Source: JADGOV01 sp963814355
Lineage (GTDB): Bacteria; Actinomycetota; Actinomycetes; JADGOV01
DNA: 64,000 nt
Assembly: GCA_963814355.1 (NCBI GenBank)
Contig: CAWFCZ010000002.1
Span: 1-64,000, forward strand
Direction: 5' to 3'
Under the pieces are notes generated by a model, which was not told the DNA's origin, searched no databases, and saw only the letters and a program-made list of their open reading frames with translations. The position numbers and the translations under genes are program-made. Position 1 is the stretch's first letter, and each line of letters starts with the position of its first letter. Shown piece after piece: positions 5,585-16,390 of this stretch.

Positions 5585-7828
5585 TCAGGCGCAGCTCGCG
5601 ACGGCACGGTCCGGCGCGGCCCCAACTCGCTGTGCCGGTGCAGGCGCCGAAGCGCCGTCGAGATCGGGTGACCCGGGCGCGGAGTACTTTCCCATCGTGG
5701 CCGACAGTTGCTCCATGCGTACCGGCTTGGGCAGGTAGTCGTCCATCCCGGCCGCCATGCACTCCGTTCGGTCCTCCGTCCTGGCGTTGGCCGTCATGGC
5801 GATGATCACCGGCTGCTCGCCGGCGGAGAACTCGGCGCGAATGCGGCGACTTGCATCCAGGCCATCCAGTTCCGGCATCTGCACGTCCATGAGAATGACG
5901 TCGTAGGGCGCGTGGCGCAGCGCCGCGAGCGCCTCCAGGCCGTTGCCGGATACTTCCGCCCGGTAGCCCAGCCTGGCCAGCATCAGCACCGCCAGCTTCT
6001 GGTTCACGGGATTGTCCTCGGCGATCAGGACCCGCAGCCCGGACGCCGGAGCAGGTGGGGAAGCGGTCGGACGATGGGAGACCGGAGTCGGTATGGTGCC
6101 GCTGATCGAGCGCAGGGTACGGTGCAGCTGCACCGACTTCGCCGGCTTGATCAGATGCGCCGCGAACCACGCCCCGCGGAATCCCGGCTCTTCACGCCAG
6201 GCCCTCGAGCTGAGCAGCACCAAGGGCAGGTCGGCGTACCGCGGCAGAGCATGTAGGGCGATCGCCAGCTCGACGCCATCCATGCCCGGCATGTCCAGGT
6301 CGAGCAAGCCGACGTCGTAGTCTCCACCCTGCTCGACAAGGGTCAGCGCTGCCTCGGCGCTCTCGACGGCATCCCCGTGCACGCCCCACCCGGCAAGCTG
6401 GCTCCGGATGATCCGCCGGTTGTTGGCGTTGTCGTCCACCACGAGCGCTCGCAGTCCGGCCAGCGGTCCGGGAGCCGTCTGACCGCACGCACTCGGCTGG
6501 GTCACTCGTCTCGTCGGGATGACGAAGTGGAACGTGGAACCGCGCTCCGGCTCGCTCTGGACGCCGATCTGGCCGCCCATCGCCTCGACCAGCCGGGCGC
6601 TGATCGCCAGCCCGAGCCCGGTGCCGCCGTGGGTGCGGGTGGTCGAGACCTCAACCTGACTGAACGAACGGAAAAGCCGGTCCAGCCCGTCGGCCGCGAC
6701 CCCGATCCCGGTGTCGGCCACCGCGAGGCGCAGCATCGGTGGACCGCCGTCAGCCTCCTCGATCGTGACCTTGACCAGGATCTCGCCGACGGAGGTGAAC
6801 TTGACCGCGTTGGACAACAGGTTGACCAGGACCTGCCTCAGTCGAGTCTCGTCCCCGATCAGGCAATCCGGGCAATCCGGGTCGATGTCGGCCATCACCT
6901 CCAGCCGCTTCTCAGCCGCCTGAGTGGCGATCAGGTCGAGCGCACCTTCCACCAGATCCCGGATCTCGAACGGCTGCATCTCAAGCCGCAGCGCGCCGGA
7001 TTCGATCTTGGAGTAGTCGAGTACGTCGTTGATGAGCTCGAGCAGGGTGTTTCCGCTGGCCCGGACGATCTCCAGGTAGTCCCGCTGCTCCGCATTCAGG
7101 TCGGTATCCAGCAGCAGTCCGGTCATTCCGATCACGGCATTCATCGGGGTACGGATCTCATGGCTCATGGTCGCCAGAAAGGTCGACTTGGCCGAGGTCG
7201 CCGCGTCCGCGGCCCGGCTCGCCTGCTCAGCGATGTCCTTGGCCTCGGCCAGGTCCACGGCCTGGCGGCGCAGCGACTCGTTGCGCTCCATCAGCTCCGC
7301 GGTGGTCCGCCGCAGCCGTTCGCCCTGCTCATGAGCGGCGCTGATGTCACGAGTGACCTTGCCGAAGCCCCGGAGCTCGTGCTGGTCGTTGTAGAGCGGG
7401 GTAATGACCACGTTGGCCCAGAATCGGGACCCGTCCTTGCGTACCCGCCAACCCTCGTCCTCGAACCGGCCGTCGCGGACCGCGGTGACCAACTCCGCGT
7501 CCGGCACATCCGCCGCCTGGTCCGCAGCCGGATAGAAGACCGAAAAGTGCCGGCCCAGAATCTCCTCGGCCCGGTACCCCTTGATGTGCTCGGCCCCGGC
7601 GTTCCAGCTGATTACCCGGCCTGACGTATCTAGAGCGACGATCGCGTAGTCCAGAACCCCCTCCACCAGCAGCTGGTACCGCTCCTCGCTCAGCCGCAGC
7701 GCATCCGGGTTCGGCGCGGTCCGCTGGGAAGCGGCCGACGGCTGCTCCGCGTGCTCGGTCACAGTTGCTCTGGTCGGCAAGGCCGGCCGAGGACTTGAGA
7801 CCCGACTGCCGCGGTACGGCTGTCTCAA
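5585..7828 (-). CDS. hybrid sensor histidine kinase (PAS-HisKA-HATPase-REC-REC)
   Basis: Domains in order: PAS (about 45-165, with WNAGAEHIKGY and a PAC segment ending GFGKVTRDI), coiled linker, HisKA with phospho-acceptor His223 in MSHEIRTPMN, HATPase (N-box NLLSNAVKF, G1 DTGIG, G2 GGTGLGLAI), first receiver (DD465-466, Asp510, Lys561) and second receiver (ED604-605, Asp648, Lys701). No transmembrane segment is seen, so it is probably cytosolic. The TTG start at 7828 overlaps the glucokinase stop (TTGA); GTG 7762 is an alternative. No Hpt domain or partner regulator lies nearby. The signal is unknown. Confidence 0.9.
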   Translation of the reverse strand: MRQPYRGSRVSSPRPALPTRATVTEHAEQPSAASQRTAPNPDALRLSEERYQLLVEGVLDYAIVALDTSGRVISWNAGAEHIKGYRAEEILGRHFSVFYPAADQAADVPDAELVTAVRDGRFEDEGWRVRKDGSRFWANVVITPLYNDQHELRGFGKVTRDISAAHEQGERLRRTTAELMERNESLRRQAVDLAEAKDIAEQASRAADAATSAKSTFLATMSHEIRTPMNAVIGMTGLLLDTDLNAEQRDYLEIVRASGNTLLELINDVLDYSKIESGALRLEMQPFEIRDLVEGALDLIATQAAEKRLEVMADIDPDCPDCLIGDETRLRQVLVNLLSNAVKFTSVGEILVKVTIEEADGGPPMLRLAVADTGIGVAADGLDRLFRSFSQVEVSTTRTHGGTGLGLAISARLVEAMGGQIGVQSEPERGSTFHFVIPTRRVTQPSACGQTAPGPLAGLRALVVDDNANNRRIIRSQLAGWGVHGDAVESAEAALTLVEQGGDYDVGLLDLDMPGMDGVELAIALHALPRYADLPLVLLSSRAWREEPGFRGAWFAAHLIKPAKSVQLHRTLRSISGTIPTPVSHRPTASPPAPASGLRVLIAEDNPVNQKLAVLMLARLGYRAEVSGNGLEALAALRHAPYDVILMDVQMPELDGLDASRRIRAEFSAGEQPVIIAMTANARTEDRTECMAAGMDDYLPKPVRMEQLSATMGKYSAPGSPDLDGASAPAPAQRVGAAPDRAVASCA

Positions 7829-8829
7829 CTCACTGTCGAGCCGGCTGTGACGCTGCGCCTCGCGAGGTCGGCAGCCCCGATGAGGCCGGCCAGGTTGCCG
7901 AGCCCGGCCCGGACGATCCTGGCCTCGGATCGGAAGCCGCGACCCGGCAACTGGCGGCGGTAGGACTCCCGGGCCGGCCCGAGCAGCAGGTCACCGGCGT
8001 CGGAGACGCCGCCGCCGATGACCACCAGGCCCGGGTCGAGCGCGGCCGCGAGGTTCGCGATACCGATCCCGAGCCAGCCGCCCATCTCGGTGAAGAGTTC
8101 CACCGCCGCTGGATCACCGTCCCGAGCGGATTCGGTGATCAACGGCCCGGTGATGGCGTCGACGTCCTGCCCCGCCCGGTGCAGGAGTGCCGCGATGACC
8201 GGCGAGTCGGCCGCGGCCAGCCCGCGGGCTTCCCGTACCAGGGCATGCCCGCTGGCGTACTGCTCCCAGCACCCGCGGTTGCCGCAGGCGCACCGGTGCC
8301 CTCCGGGCACGACCACCATGTGCCCGAACTCCCCCGCCATGCCGTACCGACCGCGCTGCAACGCCCCCTCGACCAGCAGGCCGCCGCCGATTCCGGTACC
8401 GAGGGTGAGGCAGATGACGTACTGCTCACCGCGCGCGGAACCGAATCGCCACTCCGCCCAGGCGGCCGCGTTGGCGTCGTTCTCCATCAGTACCGGCAGC
8501 CCCAGCCGATCGCGCATCACCTCGCGCAGCGGTTCATTGCGCCACGCCAGGTGCGGCGCGAAGACGACGGTGGACCGAGTCTCGTCGAGCCACCCCGCGG
8601 CGCCGATCCCGACCGCGGACACCGGGTATCGAGCGGCCAGCGCCTGGACCAGCTCCGCAATGGTGTCCTCGACGAGCTGCGGGCTCTGCTTCTTGTCCGG
8701 CGTGTCTGCTCGACAGTGCTCCACGATCGTGCCGGCCGCATCGACCACCCCCGCGATCACCTTGGTGCCGCCGATGTCAACCCCGACGGCGAGCCGGGGT
8801 TCGCCGGCCGACCGGCCCTGCGTCCTCAT
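7825..8829 (-). CDS. glk: ROK-family glucokinase
   Basis: Phosphorylates glucose to glucose-6-phosphate (EC 2.7.1.2), feeding glycolysis and the pentose-phosphate genes of this window. The 334-residue protein shows the N-terminal phosphate-binding VGVDIGGTK, the catalytic ENDAN (Asp118), LTLGTGIGGG, and the ROK zinc site with His170 in GEFGH plus Cys180, Cys182 and Cys187 in CACGNRGCWE. No N-terminal helix-turn-helix is present, so it is a kinase rather than a ROK repressor. A strong GGAGGG precedes ATG 8829. The kinase gene is followed with a 4-base overlap by the hybrid sensor kinase. Confidence 0.9.
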   Translation of the reverse strand: MRTQGRSAGEPRLAVGVDIGGTKVIAGVVDAAGTIVEHCRADTPDKKQSPQLVEDTIAELVQALAARYPVSAVGIGAAGWLDETRSTVVFAPHLAWRNEPLREVMRDRLGLPVLMENDANAAAWAEWRFGSARGEQYVICLTLGTGIGGGLLVEGALQRGRYGMAGEFGHMVVVPGGHRCACGNRGCWEQYASGHALVREARGLAAADSPVIAALLHRAGQDVDAITGPLITESARDGDPAAVELFTEMGGWLGIGIANLAAALDPGLVVIGGGVSDAGDLLLGPARESYRRQLPGRGFRSEARIVRAGLGNLAGLIGAADLARRSVTAGSTVS

Positions 8830-8928
8830 GGCACTTCCCTCCGGCGCGGTGAGCTGCCACCGTACGGTGCCGCTTCGCGGGAGCCGAGCACCGCCGCTCG
8901 AGGCGCCGCGGCGACTCGCGGTACCCGG

Positions 8929-10842
8929 TTAGACGGGTTCCACGCGGACCCCGTCCACGATCGCATCCGGGGACAGTTCCTGCCGCTGGAACTGAGTGTG
9001 GTAGAGCTCGGAGTACAGCCCGCCGGCGTCCAGCAGATCGCAGTGCCGGCCGCGCTCGACGACCCGGCCGTCGTCGATCACCAGGATCTGGTCGGCCTCC
9101 CGGATCGTGGACAGCCGGTGCGCGATCACGATGGACGTGCGACCGGCTAGCGCGGTCTTCAACGCGCGTTGCACGGCCACCTCGGACTCCGAATCCAGGT
9201 GCGCGGTGGCCTCGTCCAGCACGACGATCGACGGCGCCTTGAGGAGCAGCCGGGCGATCGCCAGCCGCTGCTTCTCCCCGCCGGAGAGCCGGTACCCGCG
9301 GTCACCGACCACGGTGTCCAGGCCGTCGGGCAGGCTCCGAACCAGCGGCCCGATCTGGGCCGCGTCCAGCGCCGCCCACAGCTCCCCCTCGGTCGCCTCG
9401 GGCCGGGCGTAGCGCAGGTTGGCCCGGACGCTGTCGTGGAACATGTGCGCGTCCTGGGTGACCACGCCGACAACGCTGCGCAGCGAGGCCAGCGTGACGT
9501 CGCGTACGTCGTGCCCGGCGATCCGGACCGCGCCGTGCTGCACGTCGTACATCCGGGTGACCAACGAGGTGATCGTGGTCTTCCCGGCGCCGGACGGCCC
9601 GACCAGCGCAACCAGCTGGCCCGGCTCGGCCCGGAAGGAAACATCATGCAGGACCTGCTTCTCCGGCGTGGTGTCCAGCACCGCCACCGACTCGAGCGAG
9701 GCCAGCGACACCTCGCCCGCCGTCGGGTAGCGAAAGCCGACCTCCTCGAAGGAGATGGTGTTGGCGTCGGCGGGCAGCGCCACCGCGTTCGGGGCATCGG
9801 CGATCGCCGGCGGTAGGTCGAGGACTTCGAAGACCCGCTCGAAGGAGACCAGCGCGGTCATCACGTCGACCTGGACGTTGGACAGCGCGGTGAGCGGGCC
9901 GTAGAGCCGGTTGAGGTACGCGGTGAGTGCCACCACCGTGCCGACCCCGAGCGCCCCGTCGACCGCCAGATGCCCGCCGTAGCCGTAGACCAGCGCGGTG
10001 GCCAGCGCGGCCACCAAGGTGAGGGAGACGAAGAAGACCCGGGCGTACATCGCAGACTGCACACCGATGTCGGCCACCCGGCGAGCCCGGCCGCGGAAGG
10101 CGTCGTTCTCGTCCCGGGGGCGGCCGAACAGCTTGACCAGCAGCGCCCCGGAGACGTTGAAGCGCTCGGTCATCATGGTGTTCAGCTCTGCGTTGAGGCC
10201 GTAACTCTCCCGGGTGATGGCCTGCAGCCGCCGGCCCATCCAGCGGGCCGGCAGCACGAAGATCGGCAACAGGACGAGTGCCATCAGGGTGATCTGCCAC
10301 GACAGGTAGAACATCGCGGCCAGCACGATGACCACCGAGAGCAGGTTGGAGATCACCGCCGACAGCGTGCCGGTGAAGGCCTGCTGCGCGCCGAGGATGT
10401 CGTTGTTCAGCCGGGTGATGAGCGCCCCGGTCTGGGTCCGGGTGAAGAAGGCGATCGGCATCCGCTGGACGTGGGCGAAGACCCGGGACCGCATGTCGTA
10501 GATCAGGCCTTCGCCGATGGTCGAGGAGAACCAGCGCCCGATCAGCTCCACAGCGGCGTCCAGCAGGGCCAGCCCGGCCACGAGCAGGGCGAGAGCGGTG
10601 ATCAGCCCGGGGCGGTGCTTGCCGATACCATCGTCGATGATCTTGCGAAAGATGAGCGGGTTGACCGCGCCGAGCACCGCGTCGAAGACGATCGTCGCCA
10701 GGAACAGCCACAGTGCCTTCTTGTACGGCGCCGCGAAGCGCAGGATCCGGCGCGCGGTCTCCTTGGTGAGCCGCTGCTCCTTGACCGCGTTGTCGCGGGT
10801 GAAGGAGCGCAGGGTCTGCCATGGCGCATGACCCATCGACAC
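8929..10842 (-). CDS. ABC multidrug-type exporter, fused membrane and ATPase domains
   Basis: A half-transporter of the MsbA/LmrA type, expected to work as a dimer. Six transmembrane helices (LWLFLATIVFDAVLG onward) occupy roughly residues 40-330, followed by an ATPase with Walker A GPSGAGKTT, Q-loop VTQDAHMF, signature LSGGEKQR, Walker B SIVVLDEAT and switch His in IAHRLST. An insert (SLASLESVAVLDTTPEKQ) lies just before the ATPase. GTG 10842 is preferred because GGAAGGAG lies 8 bases ahead; ATG 10836 is the alternative. The substrate cannot be read from sequence. Confidence 0.9.
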   Translation of the reverse strand: MSMGHAPWQTLRSFTRDNAVKEQRLTKETARRILRFAAPYKKALWLFLATIVFDAVLGAVNPLIFRKIIDDGIGKHRPGLITALALLVAGLALLDAAVELIGRWFSSTIGEGLIYDMRSRVFAHVQRMPIAFFTRTQTGALITRLNNDILGAQQAFTGTLSAVISNLLSVVIVLAAMFYLSWQITLMALVLLPIFVLPARWMGRRLQAITRESYGLNAELNTMMTERFNVSGALLVKLFGRPRDENDAFRGRARRVADIGVQSAMYARVFFVSLTLVAALATALVYGYGGHLAVDGALGVGTVVALTAYLNRLYGPLTALSNVQVDVMTALVSFERVFEVLDLPPAIADAPNAVALPADANTISFEEVGFRYPTAGEVSLASLESVAVLDTTPEKQVLHDVSFRAEPGQLVALVGPSGAGKTTITSLVTRMYDVQHGAVRIAGHDVRDVTLASLRSVVGVVTQDAHMFHDSVRANLRYARPEATEGELWAALDAAQIGPLVRSLPDGLDTVVGDRGYRLSGGEKQRLAIARLLLKAPSIVVLDEATAHLDSESEVAVQRALKTALAGRTSIVIAHRLSTIREADQILVIDDGRVVERGRHCDLLDAGGLYSELYHTQFQRQELSPDAIVDGVRVEPV

Positions 10843-10966
10843 GGGCTGGGCTCCTTCCCACATGTTCCCCCGGCAGGTACGGAAGCGACAACGCGGCCGG
10901 CCTCCGGCTGCTTCCCCATCCCTGTACTCATGTAATCCGTCTGGGCCCCTCGGCCGGCACCAGCGC

Positions 10967-12124
10967 TCAGCGGAACGCCGAGACGCCGGTGACCGCCCGG
11001 CCGATGAGCAGCTTCTGCACCTGGCTGGTGCCCTCGTACAAGGTGGTCACCCGGGCATCGCGCAGCAGCTTGCCGGCCACGTAGTCATCGAGGTAGCCGT
11101 ACCCGCCGTGCACCTGAATGCAGGCGTTCGCCGCCCGGACCGAGGCTTCGGAGGCGAAGAGCTTAGCCTTGGACGCGGCCAGCGTGTAGGGCTCGCCGCG
11201 GGTCTTGAGGTCCACCGCCGCCCAGGTCAGCAGCCGGGCGCAGTCGGTGTCGACGGCCACGTCCGCGATCAACTCCTGGACGAGTTGGTGACCGGCGATC
11301 GGCTTGCCGAACTGGGTGCGTGTCCGGGCGTACCCGGTCATCTCCTCCAGGGCGCGGGCAGCCACGCCGGTGCACGACGCGGCGAGGGAGATCCGGCCGT
11401 CGTCCAGGGCGCCGAGCGCGATCGCGATGCCCCGACCCTCGGTACCGCCGAGCAGCGCCGCCGGCCCCACCTCGACCCCGTCCAGGACGAGCTCGGCGGT
11501 GTCGCACGAGCGGAGACCGAGCTTGCCGTGCATCGGTACCGCGCTGAACCCGGCGGCGTCGGTGGGTACCAGGAACGCCGAGACCCCCCGGGCGCCCGGT
11601 CCGCCGGTCCGGGCCATCACCAGCGCCACCCCGGCGATCGTTCCGTTCGTGATGAACAGCTTCCGACCGGTGATCCGGTAGCCGCCGCCCGGCAGCGCCT
11701 CGGCCCTCGAGGTCAGCGACGCAGGGTCGCTGCCGGCGTCCGGCTCGGTCAACCCGAAACAGCCCAGCAGCTCACCGGTCGCCATCCGCGGCAGCCACGC
11801 GGCGCGCTGCTCCTCGGTCCCCCAGCGGGCGATCGCCCCGGCCACCAGGCCGAGGTGTACCGACACGATGGACCGCACGTTGGCGTCACCGCGGCCCAGT
11901 TCCTCGATGACCAGCGCGTAACTGAGCGGGTCGGCGCCGCCGCCGCCGTAGCGCTCCGCAATGGTGAGTCCCAACCAGCCCCCGGCGCGCAGCCCGGCCA
12001 GCGCCTCGGAGGGGAAGCGCTCCGCACGGTCGTTGTCGATCGCGCCGGGGATTACCACGTCGGCGACCCAGTCCCGGATCGCCGCGCGGAGCGCGACGTG
12101 CTCGGGCGAGAGGCACAGGTCCAT
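10967..12124 (-). CDS. acyl-CoA dehydrogenase
   Basis: A 385-residue FAD-dependent acyl-CoA dehydrogenase, introducing the alpha-beta double bond in acyl-CoA oxidation. Visible are the N-terminal helical domain (MDLCLSPEHVALRAAIRDW), the beta-barrel signature CFGLTEPDAGSDPASL, a second signature around LVQELIADVAVDTDCARLL, and the catalytic-base region TLYEGTSQVQKLLIGR. Length and motifs suit a short- or branched-chain enzyme. It lies beside an enoyl-CoA hydratase gene (10 bases apart), suggesting a small fatty-acid or branched-amino-acid degradation operon. Chain-length preference is not determinable here. Confidence 0.92.
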   Translation of the reverse strand: MDLCLSPEHVALRAAIRDWVADVVIPGAIDNDRAERFPSEALAGLRAGGWLGLTIAERYGGGGADPLSYALVIEELGRGDANVRSIVSVHLGLVAGAIARWGTEEQRAAWLPRMATGELLGCFGLTEPDAGSDPASLTSRAEALPGGGYRITGRKLFITNGTIAGVALVMARTGGPGARGVSAFLVPTDAAGFSAVPMHGKLGLRSCDTAELVLDGVEVGPAALLGGTEGRGIAIALGALDDGRISLAASCTGVAARALEEMTGYARTRTQFGKPIAGHQLVQELIADVAVDTDCARLLTWAAVDLKTRGEPYTLAASKAKLFASEASVRAANACIQVHGGYGYLDDYVAGKLLRDARVTTLYEGTSQVQKLLIGRAVTGVSAFR

Positions 12125-12134
12125 GCCGGCCGCG

Positions 12135-12965
12135 CTACTCGGCCACGCCGGTGAGGTCGCGCAGCCGCCGCAGTTGGGCTTCGCGTTCGGCCGCCAGCTG
12201 TTCCGCCGGGGTGCGGCGCATCGCCGAGAGCAGCAACGCCTTGGTCTCGATCACGGCGTCACGGGGCGCGGCGAGCAGCGCCGCGGCCAGGTCGGCCGCG
12301 GCGGCTTCGAGCTCCGCCGCCGGCACCACCAGCTCGGCGAGTCCGAGCGCGGCCGCCTCGGCGGCACCCACCCGGCGGCCGGTGGCGCAGATCTCAAGCG
12401 CCCTCGGGTAGCCGACCAGTTCGACTAGCGCTCTGGTTCCGCCGAGGTCGGGTACCAGACCGCGGCTGGTCTCGGCCATGGCGAGCTGGGCGTCGTCGGC
12501 CAGGATGCGCAGGTCAGCGGCCAGCGCAAGCTGGAAACCGGCGCCGACGGCGTGGCCCTGGACGGCGGCGATGGACACCAAATCCGGCCGGCGCCACCAG
12601 GTGAACGCCGCCTGATAGCACGCGATGAGGTCCAGCGCCGCCGGGTCCGGGAGCCGGGCCATCTCCGCGAACGACTGGGCGCCTGGCACGCCTTGGGGAG
12701 TGAACATGGCGGTGTCCAGCCCGGCGGAGAACGCGGCACCGGCCCCGCGGACGACCACCACCCGGATGGTGCCGGGCAGCGCCCGGCCGATATCCCGTAA
12801 TGCCGCCCACATCCGCGGCGTCTGGGCGTTGCGGCGCTCCGGACGGTTCAACGTCACCGTCGCGACCGCGTCCGCCACGTCCAGCAGGAGACCGGCGCCG
12901 GCTAAGGCGTCGGGATCTAGACCGGATACGGCTGCGGAAAGGGTCGAGGCGGCGTCGGCCTTCAC
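12135..12965 (-). CDS. enoyl-CoA hydratase/isomerase family protein
   Basis: A crotonase-fold protein of 276 residues: VTLNRPERRNAQTPRMW, the oxyanion-hole strand VVRGAGAAFSAGLD, and the core IAAVQGHAVGAGFQLALAAD followed by AETSRGLVPDLGGT. It probably hydrates enoyl-CoA or isomerises its double bond in the pathway of the neighbouring acyl-CoA dehydrogenase. GTG 12965 is chosen as start because homology-like sequence begins shortly after and the helix-turn-helix gene ends 17 bases upstream; a longer frame to 13130 would overlap that gene. Precise substrate unknown. Confidence 0.88.
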   Translation of the reverse strand: MKADAASTLSAAVSGLDPDALAGAGLLLDVADAVATVTLNRPERRNAQTPRMWAALRDIGRALPGTIRVVVVRGAGAAFSAGLDTAMFTPQGVPGAQSFAEMARLPDPAALDLIACYQAAFTWWRRPDLVSIAAVQGHAVGAGFQLALAADLRILADDAQLAMAETSRGLVPDLGGTRALVELVGYPRALEICATGRRVGAAEAAALGLAELVVPAAELEAAAADLAAALLAAPRDAVIETKALLLSAMRRTPAEQLAAEREAQLRRLRDLTGVAE

Positions 12966-12981
12966 CGCAGTGTCCGACCGC

Positions 12982-13212
12982 TCAGGCGGATTCGGCCTTG
13001 GCGGCTGCCCGCACACCGCGGGTCGCGCCCCCCCGGCCGCGTAGGGTCGTGCCCGACTCGGACAGGATGCGGTGGACGAACCCGTAGGACCGACCGGTGG
13101 ACTCGGCCAGGGAACGGATCGATTCCCCACCGTCGTAGCGCTTCTTCAAGTCGGTCGCGAGCTCGTCCCGCTCCGAGCCGGTCACCCGGCTACCCTTCTT
13201 CAGGTCGGCCAC
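12982..13212 (-). CDS. helix-turn-helix protein of a conserved actinobacterial type (76 aa)
   Basis: The sequence KKRYDGGESIRSLAESTGRS followed by YGFVHRILSESGTTLRGRGG is a helix-turn-helix with a basic tail, in a small protein family found across Actinobacteria. The start is GTG 13212, preceded by GGAGG with 8 bases of spacing. Target genes are unknown; the enoyl-CoA hydratase and acyl-CoA dehydrogenase follow in the same direction, so regulation of that pathway or a global role are both possible. Confidence 0.8.
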   Translation of the reverse strand: MADLKKGSRVTGSERDELATDLKKRYDGGESIRSLAESTGRSYGFVHRILSESGTTLRGRGGATRGVRAAAKAESA

Positions 13213-13342
13213 GTCGTTTACCTCCGCGTCGCTGCGACGGCTTTGATGCCGGCGGGTGATCACTCTAGCCGGACGTACCCCCCCAAACGCAATATCAACT
13301 CGGCGCCAAAGTGCTCCCCGTTTCGGCCGCTACGGTTTTCCC

Positions 13343-14632
13343 ATGCCCTTTCCGCGGCGGGACCTCGCGGTCTGGGCTGTCATCGTGGGGTTCGGTCTGG
13401 CTCTGACGGCGCTGGCAGTGGCTCTGAACGCGCACGTCGGGGTGGCTGGCGCACCGTTCACCGGCTCCTACCGGTTCACTGTCGGCGTCGCGTCCCTGAT
13501 GGCACCGGCGGTCGCCGGCATCGTCCTGCTGGCGGTCTCCCGGGGCTGGCACCAGGCGTTGCCGTGGCCGGGCTCGCTGGCCGCCGGATACCTGGCCGCC
13601 CTGGGTTGGGCGGTCACCTTGGCGCTGGTGGACGGTGGCCAGGGCTTGTCCCGGGCCGACCGCGCCTTCGGCGGCTACGCCCGGGACGTCCCGCGGGTCG
13701 GGAACGCCCCGCTGGCGTTCGTCCGGCACTACGTCGCGGCGGCGCCGTCGCTGTCCCCGGACAGCCGGCAGCACCCGCCCGGGGCGGTGCTGCTGCTGTG
13801 GGTTCTGGACCGGATGGGGCTGCACAGCCCGGTCCTGCTCGGACTGCTGATCACGGCCGTGGGCTGCGTGTCCGTGCCGCTCGTCGGCGTCGCCGTGCGC
13901 TCGCTGTGCTCGGAGGCGGCCGCTCGGGCACTGCTGCCGGTGTTGGCGCTGGCGCCGTACGGGATCTGGTTGGCGGTCAGCCTGGACGCCGTGCCGCTGG
14001 CGCTGTGCGCCGCCGCCCTGGCCTGCGGAGTGATAGGCAGTGAGCCGCGCCGCTCGCCGTGGTGGGCCGCGGCCGCCGGGCTGCTGCTCGGCATCGGGGC
14101 GCTGTTCTCCTACAGTGCCGCCTGGCTGGGTACCTCGATCCTGGTGGTGTACTTCGTCCGCCGCCGACCGCTGCTCAACGTGGTGAGCGGCATTGCGTCG
14201 CTGGTGCCGCTGGCGGCGGCCAGGCTGGCCGGGTTCGGGTGGCTGGACGGGCTCACCGCCGCCCAGGCCGACTTCTCCATTCGGGTCGGGCCGCATCGCT
14301 CTTGGCTGGTCTGGATCTTCCTGGATCTGCTGCTGGTTCTCATCGCCGCCGGCCCGGCCGTGGTGGCCGCCGCCCGTAAGGTCCGGCGTACCCCGGGCTG
14401 GCCGTTCGCGGTCGGCGCCGCCCTCGCGGTGGCCTTCGCGGTCGGTTCCGGGCTCTCCCGAGGCGAGGTGGAGCGCTCGTTCCTGCCCTTCTTTCCCTGG
14501 CTGCTGGTCGCCGCGGTCGCGTCGGAACCCGGTCGCGACCCGGGGACGGCCGGGCCCACGCCGCTGCTGCTGGTGGCCGCGGGGGCGGCCAGCGCGGTCG
14601 TGATCGAGGCCGCCGTACGAAGTCCCTGGTAG
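13343..14632 (+). CDS. polytopic membrane protein, GT-C glycosyltransferase-like
   Basis: A 429-residue protein with about ten to twelve hydrophobic segments, starting at ATG 13343. An extracytoplasmic loop after the third segment contains acidic residues (DGGQGLSRADRAFGG) and the next segment is preceded by QHPPGAVLLLWVL; an HPPG-type loop is typical of GT-C family membrane glycosyltransferases that use polyprenyl-phosphate sugars. That assignment is tentative. It is transcribed alone, divergent from the helix-turn-helix gene and convergent with the ABC-F gene. Confidence 0.7.
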   Translation: MPFPRRDLAVWAVIVGFGLALTALAVALNAHVGVAGAPFTGSYRFTVGVASLMAPAVAGIVLLAVSRGWHQALPWPGSLAAGYLAALGWAVTLALVDGGQGLSRADRAFGGYARDVPRVGNAPLAFVRHYVAAAPSLSPDSRQHPPGAVLLLWVLDRMGLHSPVLLGLLITAVGCVSVPLVGVAVRSLCSEAAARALLPVLALAPYGIWLAVSLDAVPLALCAAALACGVIGSEPRRSPWWAAAAGLLLGIGALFSYSAAWLGTSILVVYFVRRRPLLNVVSGIASLVPLAAARLAGFGWLDGLTAAQADFSIRVGPHRSWLVWIFLDLLLVLIAAGPAVVAAARKVRRTPGWPFAVGAALAVAFAVGSGLSRGEVERSFLPFFPWLLVAAVASEPGRDPGTAGPTPLLLVAAGAASAVVIEAAVRSPW

Positions 14633-14647
14633 GGGCCAGCCGCCTGG

Positions 14648-14658
<11 letters not shown>
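14624..14658. terminator. possible bidirectional stem-loop
   Basis: CCCTGG (14624-14629) can pair with CCAGGG (14653-14658), spanning the stops of two convergent genes. No T-run follows. The pairing is short, so this is a weak call. Confidence 0.25.
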
Positions 14659-16243
<1,585 letters not shown>

Positions 16244-16390
16244 GAAAGGGTCTCTCAGGCTCGACGCGGACAGAATGCAGCGGCCGCGCCCCGGCACGGG
16301 GGCGGCGAGCGGGCGCGTCAGTCGAGCAACAACACGCCGTCCAGTCTAACGGCCACAGCCTGACGCGGGCGGAACAAGGCGGCCGGGAGA

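Noticed and set aside
9970..10935. 321-codon plus-strand frame
   Set aside because: Antisense to the ABC exporter; Gln/Gly/Arg-rich without domain pattern.
12966..13130. N-terminal extension of the enoyl-CoA hydratase
   Set aside because: It would overlap the well-supported helix-turn-helix gene and is Pro/Ser/Arg-rich without homology-like content.
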